The notes under the pieces: generated by a model | The model's database searches: none | What the model was told of the DNA's origin: nothing | What the model saw: the letters and a program-made list of their open reading frames with translations, nothing else | Source: Hypomyces perniciosus | Taxonomy: Eukaryota; Ascomycota; Sordariomycetes; Hypocreales; Hypocreaceae | Direction of reading: 5' to 3' | DNA length: 64,000 nt | Assembly (NCBI GenBank): GCA_008477525.1 | Contig: SPDT01000003.1 | Location: 2,852,001 to 2,916,000 of the forward strand | Made by a program: the position numbers and the translations under genes | Part shown: in pieces, positions 35,320 to 47,826 of the stretch | How the letters are laid out: each line of letters opens with the position of its first letter | How positions within the stretch are numbered: the first letter of the stretch is position 1

Positions 35320-36448
35320 TAATTATTAATATTCTAGTAAGTATTATGGCAATTGCTGTAATAATACAGTAATTAAGTAAATAATTATATACTTTAATAT
35401 AGTAAGCGTTTAAGTAATTACTTTTAGCGCGGTAATTACTTCCTAATAATTGGTTAATGTAACCAATATTCTCCTATATCCCTATAACCTGGTCTTCGAT
35501 ATAGTTAGGTTATAATAAATGCCCAATATACTTTTAAACAAAACTTTAACACTTTTATTAAACTTTTAGCCTATTAATAACAGATCAAGTAGCTTAAAAG
35601 CAATCCAATTAATTATATTAATAGCCTTAAAAGAATATATATTAATAGCAGCTTTTAATTTATAATATTCTGCTTTATGTAATTTATTTAAAGATTTAAA
35701 ACTATAATAAACTATCTTCTAACTATTAAATACTATAAACTAATACTATTGCCTTAAATACATTAACTTTAGAAAAGCTTTATTTACCTTTTATTAAACA
35801 TAGATTAACCAAACCTTAATCTCTTCTTTTTTTTACTTTATCTTTTATTTTTTTTAAAATAATATATTATACTATACTATAAATCAGAAACAAATATATA
35901 AAATAACTTAATTATATAAAAATAAACCTGCAGAAAATATAATACCAGAATTATTGCATTAATAACCCCGCTGTATATACTTACTATAACGCAAATTATC
36001 TGCAATTATTTTACAAGAAAAATTATAATTATAGTAGAATAAATCAAGTATAATAAATTACCAGTAGCCTCAATTAATAAAAAAAGAGCTAAGCGCTATT
36101 CAGTCTTATAAGAACAAGATTTCGCTATATATCCCGATATTTTATTAGTAAAATACAAAATATGAAGAAAATAAAACACTAAACCTACAACTATAAAGGG
36201 ATAGCGGTACTTATAAAAGGAACCAATAGGTCTTAAAGACAAAACCAACAGGAAGGGGACATCATATCACAATCCAACCGTTATAAGAAACGCGATATAA
36301 TACATACCCAGGGGAACCTCAGGTAAACAGATTAATCAGCATTAAATCACTTAAATTGCCGCAAACTACGAAGTATAAAGTAATCCCAATAAGCCGATAA
36401 TAAGACTCCCTATAAATTACCAGGAAAATAAGTATAATCTAAAGTAAT

Positions 36449-36659
36449 CTATAATTATTCCTTTGATATATATATAACTGGCTTATCAGTCATTTAATAT
36501 AGTTACTTAAATAGTCGTTAATAAATTGCATTTACTAGAACCGCCTATTCTATAGAATCGTGACTATATTACCCTGCTTAGTGTTTAACCTTAACCTCTC
36601 TGTCAACATAAACCCATAAACCTCGGTTTATCCCTTGAGAATCAACCCAGATCGTCACA
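36449..36659 (-). repeat. RIP-mutated solo LTR (second LTR family)
   Basis: Reverse complement of the LTR at 60543-60753 over about 211 bp. Most differences are transitions of the RIP type. The last 80 bp are nearly unmutated (ATAAACCTCGGTTTATCCC). Confidence 0.75.
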
Positions 36660-37169
36660 ATTTCCTATTAAAGCTGTTAATGGATTTCTAATAGGATGTT
36701 TATTTCCACTGGATGGATTCCCTATTGAAGCTGTTAATGGATTTCCAATAGATTATATGATCTAATGGATGGATTTCCCGTTGATGATCCCCTTCTTCTC
36801 CTTCTTCAAGCTGACTGACGATTCTATTAACTTTATAATACTGTTTTCTAGCTAGGCTCTTGGGAAGGTCCTAGCTAAGGGGGTATGTCGGATAACATCG
36901 GTATTTTGGTGGAAATTGAAGATGCAAGAAAAACGTCATCGCTGTGCAGGAATTTCAGCCTCACTTAGGGAGCTGAACGAAGCTGAAGAAGAATACGAGC
37001 TTGTTGAGGAAAAATACACGGTGATATTGTTATAATAAAAGGACGGAAGGAAAGCGGGCTTCAGGACAGAGAATTGAAGACATCTCGCCCTCATTATTAC
37101 GTTCAGACTGACTGCGTGGCTGTAGTTTCCAACACATCTAAATCTCGCCACGTATGCGACGCCGTAGGA
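36660..37169. other. Boundary between RIP block and gene cluster
   Basis: Base composition returns to normal. A short imperfect repeat (GCTGTTAATGGATTTC-like, three times near 36675-36780) is present. No gene seen. Confidence 0.4.
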
Positions 37170-37695
37170 CTAGGAGATCACTTTACCATCTGCAACATGG
37201 ACCTCATACCAACCCATAGAGAATCGGGTTCTCTTTGGATCGGCAAAGTTGACGTGGTCAGGGCCTACGACATTGATGAAATGCGGGTCGTTTCTCACTC
37301 GAAGGTAATCTTCGAAATCCTTGAAAACGAGTTGAACGACTGCATCGCAGTCCGAAGTATTCGCCTCCGCAACGTGATCACCGTAGGCTTTTCGAATGAA
37401 AGGCTGGTTCAAATCGCTGGAGTTGTGTTGCTTTTGACAGAGACACAAGTTTAGCGAATCAACAACGGAAACAGGATAGCATATATGGGCTACTCTAGCT
37501 AGTGCAGTGGAGGTATCTGGGTAGACATACCATCGTATAAGAAACAATATCATTTTTGGCCAAAAGGGCCTTGAGATGGTTGGCGTGAACCTCGCTCATG
37601 TACTTATGATAATCTGCCTCATCCATACCCTCCTTTCTGTAACCGAAGATAGTGAGAGCAAATAGCTTGCGAGAACGGGGGATTTCTGAAGCCAT
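37170..37695 (-). CDS. EthD-domain protein (dimeric alpha-beta barrel)
   Basis: Two exons (37695-37531 and 37430-37170) joined in phase 0 over a 100-nt intron give 141 residues. The N-terminal block [20 protein letters not shown] followed by [20 protein letters not shown] and the C-terminal [14 protein letters not shown]...DHVNFADP have the layout of EthD/stress-responsive A/B-barrel proteins. Small proteins of this fold recur in fungal non-reducing PKS clusters, where they act on the nascent aromatic product (dehydration, decarboxylation or cyclisation). It is the first gene left of the PKS and transcribed away from it. The exact reaction cannot be read from sequence. Confidence 0.75.
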
Positions 37696-37933
37696 TGTGG
37701 AGGATATGTCGTCAGAATCTCGACTACCTAGTCAAGAGGAACTGCAAAGAATCACACTGCCGCACGCCCAGCCGATGACGTTCAGAGCAGACAGCTTTTC
37801 AATTATGACGGAGACAGAGAATACATCAGACAATGCCGGGATTTCTATCCAATATATTTTCGCATTAGCTGTAGTATCCCTGTCAGTGTGGGCCTTTCCG
37901 TGGGTGTTGGGATTGGCTTATTGGTATGCGGTG

Positions 37934-38170
37934 CTAATAATATCTCGGAATCCGGCGTCCGAAGTTTGTCTTCAGAGCTGCAGGATCGCAACCTACCATG
38001 AACAACCCCTGACAAAAAGCCTTGAGAGCCTTGGAATTTCCACCCAACCATTCGAGCCACATGGAACCCATGTAGATAGGAGCAGCGGCTATGAGCACGT
38101 TCTTTGGTGTGCATGAAAACTCTCCATCACTGGATTCCGGGTCCCGGCGACTTCTTGAAAATTTGTCCAA
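37934..38170 (-). other. Possible exon of an unrecognised protein
   Basis: An open stretch with protein-like text (PKNVLIAAAPIYMGSMWLEWLGG, ALKAFCQGLFM), then a GTAGGT that could be a splice donor. No start codon in good context and no second exon identified. It lies in the 1.07-kb gap between the EthD gene and the PKS. It could be an exon of a small membrane-associated tailoring protein, or chance. Confidence 0.25.
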
Positions 38171-38763
38171 GGTTTCGTTATCTCCTTAACAGTCCATATC
38201 AGGTTCGGAAATGGTAGACCGAGGCCTCCAATCTCTGTCCACAATGTGTGTGCCTGGGGAAAAGGTTTGTATGGCGTATGGCTGTACTGAATCCTTCTCC
38301 TTAGTGAAGTGTTAGCACAAGATGTGATGATTCTGTTATCATGTCAGACTCGCTTCTGTATCGTGTGTCTCGGACAAACTTGAACCGAATCTAGCAGGCT
38401 CCTCTACCCGACACTGTATGCAGTCACAGTAGGGTTTACCTATCGCGCACACTCGATACACTCCCCTTTGTTTCATGAAGGATCAGCTTTGTGCTTACGG
38501 GAATTGATGGAATTCCGATTACACTGTGGCAGGGGTCAAGATATCGATTCCCTGTTCAGCTTTCCGCGCTCATTATTCATCGGATACTTCTACCTAGGCA
38601 ATGAGGCTGCATGATGGCGAACGCTAGCCTGCATGCTTGCCATCCTAGCTTGTGGTAGCAACACATCAGGCCATATATTATAAGTGACTCGCCCACTCTG
38701 CCATTTTTCTATCTGGCATGTCTTACATTGACGGAATTCTAACTTCACAACATAAACGACTTC
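38171..38763. promoter_or_regulatory. PKS upstream region
   Basis: About 590 bp before the PKS start, between divergently read cluster genes; it must hold the PKS promoter. An AT-rich ATATATTATAA stretch lies near 38672. No specific operator is claimed. Confidence 0.4.
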
Positions 38764-41700
38764 ATGATGATGCAGACTGGGACTTCGTCTAACCTCGGGG
38801 TCGATCGCTCTGAGGCAAAGAGTCAGTTGCTTCTATTTGGCGATCTTAGTCTTATCCAATTCGAAGATTCACTACGGCGTTTGCTCCACGTGAAGACCAA
38901 CCCACTTCTCACTTCATTTTTCCAGCGGTCAAACTATGCTTTACGGAGACGCATAGAGTCCCTCCCTTCTCGAAAACAAGAATTCTTCCCTCACTTCGTC
39001 ACATTCGTTGATCTACTTTCACGATTAGGCGAGACAGAGGGTACTCCCGTCTTAGCATTCTTTCTTTTGAGTGTACATCAAGTAGCACAGGCTATCAAGT
39101 AAGTTAATTGTTGTCCTTTATCCTCCAATCACATCACAGGGTCTTGGTCTAACATTAGACAGATATTTCACAGAGCTTTCGCAACCATTTCCTCCGCCAT
39201 TGAAGACCTACGTGACCGGACCATGCACTGGCGGGTTTGCTGCCGCAGCTGTGAGCTGTTCACAAAGTCTACCAGACCTGGTGTCAAATGGAGTCGACGC
39301 TGTGATGGCCGCTTTTGGCACGGCCTTTCGTTCTTATCTTGTGGGCGAATCACTCTCACTGAGACAGACAAGGTCCCAAGACAACAACTCATGGTCTGCT
39401 ATCATAAGCCCATTAGGAGATGCCAAGCTGGCCTCGATGGTAGAGGAGTACAAAGCAAAAAGGGTGAGTGGAACATATTCTATGGAGAAGCAAGATCTAT
39501 TATAAAACACTCCCGAACAATAGGCTGATCTTCATTACTAGCAACCTTTCCGCGATTCCACTTTGTGGATTAGTGCCATTACACCAGGAAAAGCGACGAC
39601 TCTTAGCGGCACACCTAACGTCCTAAAAGATTTTGTGGCGGTCCATTCTGAACAACTTAGAGTTCGCTACTTGGACGTCAACTCACCGTACCATACATCA
39701 CTTCTCTTCGACGAAGCTGATGTAGACGAAGCTGTAGCCAACTGTCCTAGTTTCAGCCAGGATGGGGAAGTCTTGAGTGCGAACCAAATTCCCCTGCTAC
39801 CCTTCCTCTCAACCTCTACAGGAGAAGTTATCGCAGCAACCAACTTCAGGGGTTTGCTGCGGTCTGTTGTCCAAGCGGCTCTAAAAGAGCCCGTCAGATG
39901 GGATCTGATGGTGGCGTCATTCCATTGTTTGTTACAATCACAGCACAGCCAATGCACTATTGTGCCATTCTCGAGCAATGCCACTTCTATGGTCACCACA
40001 TCACTTAACAAGGATAGTCCAGACCTACAAATCACTGTCACAGATCCCTCACAGCCAGCAGCAAACAACGAAGCGAGCAGTTCTCAACCAACTGGGCGTT
40101 TTAGTGACTCCAAGATTGCCATCGTGGGCTACTCGGGTCGTTTCCCTTCAGCGGAGTCCAACGAAGCGTTTTGGGAGTTGTTGCGGGCTGCTCGCGATGT
40201 GCATCGTGAGATCCCTGCCGACCGGTTTGATTGGAAGTCACACTATGACCCAACTGGCAAGACGAAGAACACCAGCCGAGTCAAGTATGGTTGCTTTATT
40301 GATGAGCCAGGCCTTTTCGACACTCGATTCTTCAACATGTCCCCACGCGAGGCTGAGAACACCGACCCAGCGCAGCGACTCGCCATCACGACGACTTATG
40401 AAGCCATGGAGATGGCTGGTATGGTACGAAACCGCACGCCTAGTACACAACAGGACCGTGTGGGCGTCTTCTTTGGCACTACTAGTGACGACTGGCGTGA
40501 GGTTAATAGTGGCCAAGACGTTGGCACCTACTTTATCCCTGGTGGTAACCGTGCTTTTGTCCCTGGCCGCATCAGTTACTTTTTTCGTTTCTCTGGCCCG
40601 AGCTTGAGCATAGATACGGCCTGCTCCTCTAGCTTTGCTGCCATCCAGCTTGCATGTGGCTATTTGTGGAGGGGCGAGTGTGATACAGCCATTGCGGGCG
40701 GCACCAATGTTCTCACAAACCCAGATAACTTTGCTGGCTTGGACAGGGGACACTTCCTTTCAACCACTGGCAACTGCAACGCCTTCGATGACGGTGCAAG
40801 TGGATACTGCCGGTCCGATGCCGTTGCAACAGTGATCCTGAAGCGACTAGAAGATGCGGAAGCGGATAATGACCCTATCTTCGGTGTCATTGTTGGTACT
40901 AACACAAATCATTGTGGGCAGACAGAAAGCATTACCCGACCCCATGAAGGAGACCAAGCCAGTGTCTTCAAGCACATCATTCGCAACTCGAACCTTGATC
41001 CTCTCGACGTTAGCTACGTCGAGATGCACGGAACCGGCACACAGGCTGGTGACGCAACCGAGATGAACTCAGTGCTGTCCGTTTTTGCCCCAGACTACAA
41101 GCGTACACAGGGCGGTGTCCCAAGGCCTCTCTTCCTTGGCTCTGCGAAAGCCAATATCGGACATGCTGAGTCTGCGTCTGGCGTCAGCTCACTTATCAAG
41201 ATTCTAATGATGATGAAGCATAACGAGATCCCCCATCACTGCGGCATTAAGACGCGGATCAACCGTCATTATCCTCTAGACCTGGGCCAGCGTGGCGTAC
41301 AAATCGCGATGCAGACGACACCGTGGCGACGCGAGGATACCGTAAGGGGCAAACGAGCTGTGTTCCTGAACAACTTCAGCGCTGCGGGAGGTAACACGGC
41401 AGTTCTACTCGAAGATGCGCCTCTGCGGCAACCCACAGAGGGCGAAGACCCCAGGTCTTCACACGTTGTCACGGTCACAGCTAAGACACCACAATCCCTG
41501 ATCAACAACATTGATGGACTACTTTCGCACCTTTCAAAGAACCAGGGATCAGGGGCCGAGGTCTCCCTCCCGGCACTCTCTTACACGACTACTGCGCGAC
41601 GTATGCACTACAACTACCGCGTAGCAATCTCAGGCTCAGACACAGCGTCGATTATTGCCTCACTCACCACCCGGGCGAGTGAGATTAGTTCTTCACTTGG

Positions 41701-44700
41701 GGACTTGAAACCCATTCCTACAGCAGCTAAGAAGAAGTCTCGCGTGTTCTTCATGTTCTCCGGCCAGGGCACCCTCTATGCAGGCCTGGGACGAACCCTT
41801 TTTGAGTCCAACGCTATCTTCAGACGAAGCATCACTCGTCTGGATCGGCTTGCACAGAAACAAAGTTTCCCATCCTTCATTGGGCTTATTGATGGATCTG
41901 TTGCTGCCGAAAGCCTCGACAGCGTCAATGTCGTTGCCTCCCAGCTCGTGCTGACCTGTGTCCAGATTGCGTTGTATGAGCTATGGACGACTTGGGGTGT
42001 CGTACCCACAGCTGTGGTCGGTCACAGTCTTGGTGAGTATGCAGCTCTGCATGCAGCCGGTGTGATCAGCGCCGCTGACGCCGTCTACCTGGTTGGCATG
42101 CGTGCTTCATTGCTCGAGACTCGCTGCACTGCGGGCACACATTCTATGTTGGCTGTCAAGGGGCCATTACAGTCCGTAGACCGAATCCTCTCCAGTACCC
42201 CTACATGCGAGCTGGCCTGCTCGAATCAACCATCTGGTCATGTCATTGCTGGGCCTGCGGACAGCATTGTAGAGGCGGCGGAAGCTGCCTCCAAGTTGGG
42301 CGTCGAGACTGTTAGGTTGGAAGTTCCTTTCGCCTTCCACTCCGCTCAAGTTGATCCCATCCTCATCGACTTTGAGCGCTCAGCTGCTCAAGCAGTTACT
42401 TTCCATCCGCCTCACATTCCTGTGTTGTCACCCTTACTTGGAAAGGTCGTTCCCGCTGGGGAGGTTGATACCCTGGACGCGTCGTATTTGATGTCGGCTT
42501 GCAGAGGCAAGGTCGACTTTGAAGGCGCGTTGGCGGCTGCACCACCGTCTCTTGGACTTGGTGCCGATGTCTCGACCATCTGGCTTGAGCTCGGATCTCA
42601 TCCGGTCTGCTGTGGAATGGTGAAGGGTACACTTGGATCACAGGCTAAGGCTCTCGGCTCACTTCGCCGAAATGTAGATGCCTACAAGACACTGACGGCA
42701 AGTCTCGAAATCCTTTATCTTGCAGGTGTTGAGATTGAGTGGAACGAGTACCACCGCGACTTCACCGCTGCTCACACAGTGGTTGAACTCCCATCGTATG
42801 CTTGGGACCTGAAGAAATACTGGATCATGTATAAAAACGACTTCTGTCTGACCAAGGGAGACATCGAACCTCAAAGGCTGCCAGCTGTTGAGGTTGAGTC
42901 GGCACCCCTGCCCAAATACCTCTCACCAACAGCGCAACAAGTCTTTGAGGAGTCCCATGGAGCTGACCAATCGACGATACTTGTGCAGTCTGACATCTTT
43001 GATGAAAGGCTACTTCATGTCCTGAAGGGCCATGTTGTCAATGGGGCTGCTCTCTGTCCATCGGTACGTTTTCAAACTTCTGTCATGATGTGACTGTACT
43101 TATTCATTGATTGTAACTAACATTGCTAATAGTCCATGTATGCTGATACTGCCTGGACTCTCGCCAACTACCTGATCAGCAACAATACTAGCTCTCCCGC
43201 TGTTGATGCCGTTGGCCTAGATGTTGCCAATTTAATCGCTCACAATCCCCTTATTGCCAAACCCAACGAGACTTCACATCTATTCCGCGTATTAGCCAAG
43301 GCCAACTGGGCTGCAGCCACCATCTCTATGCAAGTCTTCAGCGTTGACAGCAATGGCAAACGCACGACGTCCCATGCAGCTTGGGAGGTTCGTCTGACGC
43401 CAAATCAACGTTGGGCGGCAGAGTGGCAGCGCAATGCACACTTTATAACTGCTCGTGTCGATGCCCTGACTGACGGTGTCCACGGTGGCGATAGCCATCT
43501 GATCAAACGCGGTATGGCTTACAAGCTCTTCGCCGCGTTGGTCGATTACAGTCCTGAATACCAGGGTATGTCACAGGTTGTATTGGATAGCCAGCGTCTG
43601 GAGGCCTTTTCAACTGTGAAGTTTCAGGTTGATTCTCAGGGCTTCACAGTGAGCCCCAAGTGGATCGACAGCTTGGGTCACATCGCTGGCTTCATCATGA
43701 ATGCCAATGACGCTGTCGACAGCCAGAAGCAGGTGTTCATAAATCACGGTTGGGAGCGGATGCGTATTGCCGAGCCTCTAAAGGGTGACAAGACATACCG
43801 AGCTTATAACCGCATGCAGCTTATCGAGAAGACATCCTACTCTGGTGACACATATATCTTGGATGGAGACCGCATCGTAGCCATCTTCGAAGGTGTAACG
43901 GTAGGATCCCCTAATCTCGCCAATACTCAATGATTTAGCTAACATGACATAAATAGTTCCAAGGTGTCCCTCGAAGCGTCCTTGGTAATCTTCTCCCAGG
44001 AAAGAAACCAGCATCAGGAAACGCCAAGTCTGTCACGATTGCTCCTACTGCGAAACCGGCCGTAGAATCGTCACCCAGGACCATTGATCGCTCCCCGGCT
44101 CCCAAATCTGCAACTAAACAAGCCCCAGCGAGGACATCAGTTAGCACTCTGAGTCGCATCTTGACTGTGATTGCGCAGGAGGTTGGGCTCGAACCGTCCG
44201 TCTTCAAGCCTGACAGCGAATTTGCAGAGTTGGGAATCGACTCGCTGCTTTCTCTCACTATTACGTCCAAGATCCGGGAAGAAATCGGCCTGGACTTTTC
44301 TTCTTCAGTCTTCATGGAGTACCCAACTGTGGGTGATTTGCAGGTTCTGATCGGTGAGAACGACATCAAGTCTGGTCCAGGCTCGGATTCACCGCAGAAT
44401 AGTAGCAGTGATGAAGATAGTCAGGATACACAGCCCACCAGTGATGCAACCTCGGTGACTGATGAGGAGACCGACGTGTCTCCTTCGTCTGCACGCACTA
44501 TAGCTGCTCTGGTGCTACGTCAGGTCATCGCTGAGGAGACACAGGTAGCCCTTGAGGAATTGACTGCATCAACAGCTCTTGCAGACGTCGGTGTCGACTC
44601 GCTTCTAAGCCTAACTATCAGCTCTACGCTACAGGAGGCCCTCGGAGTTGAACTGGCTTCATCGGTGTTCATGGAGTGTGAGACCTTGCAGGAGATTGAA

Positions 44701-45660
44701 GATACATTATGCAAGGCTCTTGGACTGGAGAAGAAGCCCGTCGAGAAACCAGTCCCCCCGCCCCAGTTGTCTCATAAGCCTGTTATCCAGGAGCCCGCTC
44801 GGCAGTCATACTCTGTCTCAGAGTCTCTGCCCAAAGCGACTTCAATCTTGCTAGCTGGGTCTTTGAAGACTGCAAACGTCCTGTTCTTTCTTTTCCCCGA
44901 TGGCTCTGGTTCAGCTTCATCGTATGCTGCACTGGCACCGGCTCTCAAAAGCAGTGAAGTCGCTGTTTACGGCCTCAATTGCCCTTGGCGCAAGAATGGC
45001 AGCGACATGACCCGTCTCGGCATCAATATGTCGACCATGACAAAGCAGTATGTGGCTGAAGTCCGCCGATTGTTAGAAGTCGCACAGCAGGGCCGAAATA
45101 GTCTGGAAATTGCCCTTGGAGGCTGGTCCGCCGGGGGTATCGTGGCTCTCGAAGCAGCTCGTCAACTCCAACAGGGACCGTCACCAATCCAGGTCAGCCG
45201 GCTAGTCCTCTTAGACTCGCCCAACCCGATCGGCCTGCAGAACCCGCCCCAACGAATGTATGACTTCTTCGACTCACTGGGTATCTTCGGCGGTGGCACT
45301 GGAGGAAAGACTCCTGACTGGCTGAGGGCACATTTTGATGCTTTCCTGCGTATCCTGGATGACTACGAGCCGAGCCCTCTGGCTGGTGCGCCGGCCTCGA
45401 TGATTCTATATGCCCGCGACGGCGTGTGCAAAGACCCCAACGGCCCGAAAATGGAGACTTTCCCAGACGACCCTCGCGAGATGTTGTGGCTGCTGAATAA
45501 CCGCACTGATTTCTCGGCCGAAGGTTGGACAGGCATTATTGGGCAGGGCAATCTGTCAGTCGAGGTGCTGGATGAAGTGAATCACTTCTCGCTCATGGAT
45601 GCTGGCTCAACCATGAATACTTTAGGTGGCAAGGTGTCTCAGTTCCTATCAAAGGCATAG
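38764..45660 (+). CDS. Non-reducing polyketide synthase SAT-KS-AT-PT-ACP-ACP-TE
   Basis: Five exons (introns 39099-39162, 39464-39541, 43064-43132, 43901-43956) give 2209 residues in one frame. Order: starter-unit transacylase with GPCTGG (Cys133); ketosynthase about 401-830 with DTACSSS (Cys573), His708 in EMHGTGTQ and His753 in NIGHAES; acyltransferase with GHSLGEY (Ser1041); product template with His1376 in GHVVNG and Asp1565 in DSLGH; two acyl carrier domains (Ser1738 in GIDSLL, Ser1857 in GVDSLL) separated by an acidic Ser-rich linker; thioesterase/Claisen cyclase with GGWSAGG (Ser2033) and His2185. No reducing domains. It should build an unreduced polyketide from malonyl units, fold it with PT and release it by TE-mediated cyclisation. 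Ring pattern and chain length cannot be read directly. All catalytic residues are present. Confidence 0.95.
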
Positions 45661-46270
45661 GCTTGTGGTAAATTAGATTGTGGAATGTTTCTTTTTTTCT
45701 GTTTTTCTTTTGTATGCAAATTTCCAGGCGGGTTTCTTGTGTTTCTCAAATGATATAAATCTAATTTCTTCAGACAGTATGTTCACGATTCAGGTTAGTT
45801 TTTGACATAGATTTAGTATATATAAATTTGATTCCATTCATTACAGCACGTTGGTCTCGTACCTAGTGAGAGTAAAAAGAGCTTGTCTTACTGTATGGGA
45901 GTGACGAGGCAGCGGTAAATGACGATTCATCGACAGCCGATGTATGTTGCAAACGTTCAAAATTTAAATATCCGTTGTCGTCGCATTGGAGTTTCTCTCT
46001 AGTGATACTCATAGTGTATATACAAAGGCGTTTGAATCGTCTAGTTTATGTAGGAATTGCAGACATGACCATGTCAAAAGTCGGCGCGATGACACATTAT
46101 TGCGATTATGACACCAAGCAGAATTGCAGAGTAAACCAAATAACATAAAATTACGGAGACCGAAGCCACCAATGATTCATAACAGATAACATAGTGAAAT
46201 ATCGTTTATATCTTCCTTCCTCAAGCGCGCAATCTTGTCACGAGATTTCGTCCCCTCAACTAGAGCTTCC
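45661..46270. other. Convergent intergenic region (PKS / OMT 3' ends)
   Basis: Separates two convergent genes and so should hold both polyadenylation regions. No other feature seen. Confidence 0.4.
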
Positions 46271-47826
46271 TCAATAATCTCCTACATTCTCGTCCAACTC
46301 GACCTGCCAAAAGCCACGGCAGTTATGTGATGAATATTTTTCGGTATACGTAACCTTCAAAACACATTCCATGTTAGTCAAATGCCCAGCCGACCACATA
46401 AACCTTGGGAGGTGAGACAAAAGCCACATACCTTGAATTGAGGACACGCCCGCTTAATCACATCAGTCCACTCTGCGCCCGTACGATGCAGAGCATTATG
46501 CATCGTCATGAGAGTGACATCGCGACGTCGGAAGGCTCGCTCAACATGGGGCTCGAAGGTTCCCCAATCCGGCGAGAGGATGTCGCAGATGAGGAGAGTC
46601 GTTTGTTCGTGGGCCCTCATGATGGGGAGGAAGTTTTGAAGAATTTGAATAACTTTTGCATCGTCGAGCCACCAAAGAACACTCCGAAATAGGATTACCA
46701 CGGGTGTTTTGTCTCCCTGTAATCCATATTGTGTGAGCTCCTCAACGGTTCTATCTGTGAACAGCTCGCGGACGCGGAAGCGAGCACGTGAAGCAAGCTC
46801 TGGGGAGAGACCCCGTGTGCTTCGTTCTACAATATCCTGAGACATAGCTTGGACGTCAAACTTTAATTGCGGGAAAATCTCTGCCAATTCTTCAGAAAAG
46901 CTACCGTTTTTGCCTGCGACTTCTACAACAAAGCCGTTCGTATTCAGCTCGGGGCATTTGCGAAGCCAATCGATGATCAAAGTATTGGCCGGATCGACAC
47001 CTTAGACCCAGCTATGTTAGTCATTATTTTCATCGTTTATACAATATTGGATGTTCCAAACCTTTGGATACACTTTGCATGGCCTGCCCAAAACGGCGGC
47101 CTTTGTCCGGATTCTTTGTATGCCAGGCATGCATGGGCAGTCCCCATCTAAACTCTGTTAGCGGTTTCTCTCAGTGATGCTTGCCTTGAGGCTACCAAGG
47201 AAAAGCAAAAAAGATGCGTACGCATGCTCAAAAGCCGAGTGCCCAGTCCAGAAGGGATTTGGCTTCTTTAGCGAATCCGCAAGATGAGTGCTGGCCACCC
47301 GGGTTTCAAATAACTCGAAATGGATATAGCTTTTATAATCTTGGTCTCGGACGAGAAGCTCTGAAATGGCCGTATGTGAAAAACATGCCTCTTTGGTCTC
47401 GCTCAAAATGTCAGCGGTGGCAACCAAGCGACACATGCGGAGCAATTTGTCTTCAGGAAGCTTGGTTTGTTCGGCAAGCTGTGTGACAGGCACAGAAGAG
47501 CCGTCGAGTGGTATTTTTTCCAGGACGTTGAACTCAAGCAATGCGTATAGCGCTCCATGTTCCCAATTAGTGTTTACATAGTCGTGGAGAAACTCGTGTG
47601 GTCCTTCGAGCAGACGGTCCAGCCGTTGTGTCAGCGCGACAATATCGGATCGTAGAGTGTCGACATTGGCATCGTGAGTATCCCACAGTTGGGCTTTGGC
47701 TCCAATCGAAAGACTGTCTGGAGAGGAGATGGAGCGTTGCAAGAGTTGCTGGACGAGATTTGTCGTTTGTGCAAGGATAGCCTCTGCGGTTGCGACGAGA
47801 TCAAGTTGCTCATTGGTGACGGCCAT
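46271..47826 (-). CDS. O-methyltransferase-fold protein, catalytic motifs altered
   Basis: Four exons (introns 47155-47195, 47001-47061, 46355-46431) give 458 residues from ATG 47826. The N-terminal half is the helical dimerisation domain of plant/fungal class O-methyltransferases. EFRWGLPMHAWHTKNPDKG and the Rossmann-like C-terminal domain follow. The SAM-binding motif reads VVEVAGKNG where a DVGGGxG-like motif is usual. The catalytic His-Asp-Trp region reads SVLWWLDDAK, so the general-base His is replaced. In PKS clusters such proteins usually methylate phenols; here the altered residues suggest lost or changed activity. The first intron (41 nt) is short but joins conserved text in frame. 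The Met at 47826 was chosen because the upstream frame has only GTG. Confidence 0.85.

Larger units (their letters stand above)
26330..36660. other. AT-rich RIP-mutated transposon block
   Basis: Over about 10 kb the sequence changes to strongly AT-rich text dominated by TA and TTA steps. Almost no open frames remain, while recognisable transposon motifs survive with C-to-T and G-to-A changes. This is the signature of repeat-induced point mutation. It contains the Gypsy element (26873-33574), the miniature LTR element (34155-35165) and LTR relics. At 33575-34154, 35320-36448 and 26330-26872 I see only AT-rich relic sequence. The composition boundary lies about 2 kb left of the PKS gene. Confidence 0.9.

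Noticed and set aside
37074..37454. 126-codon plus-strand frame
   Set aside because: Antisense to the EthD exon, whose reading is supported by splicing and family motifs.
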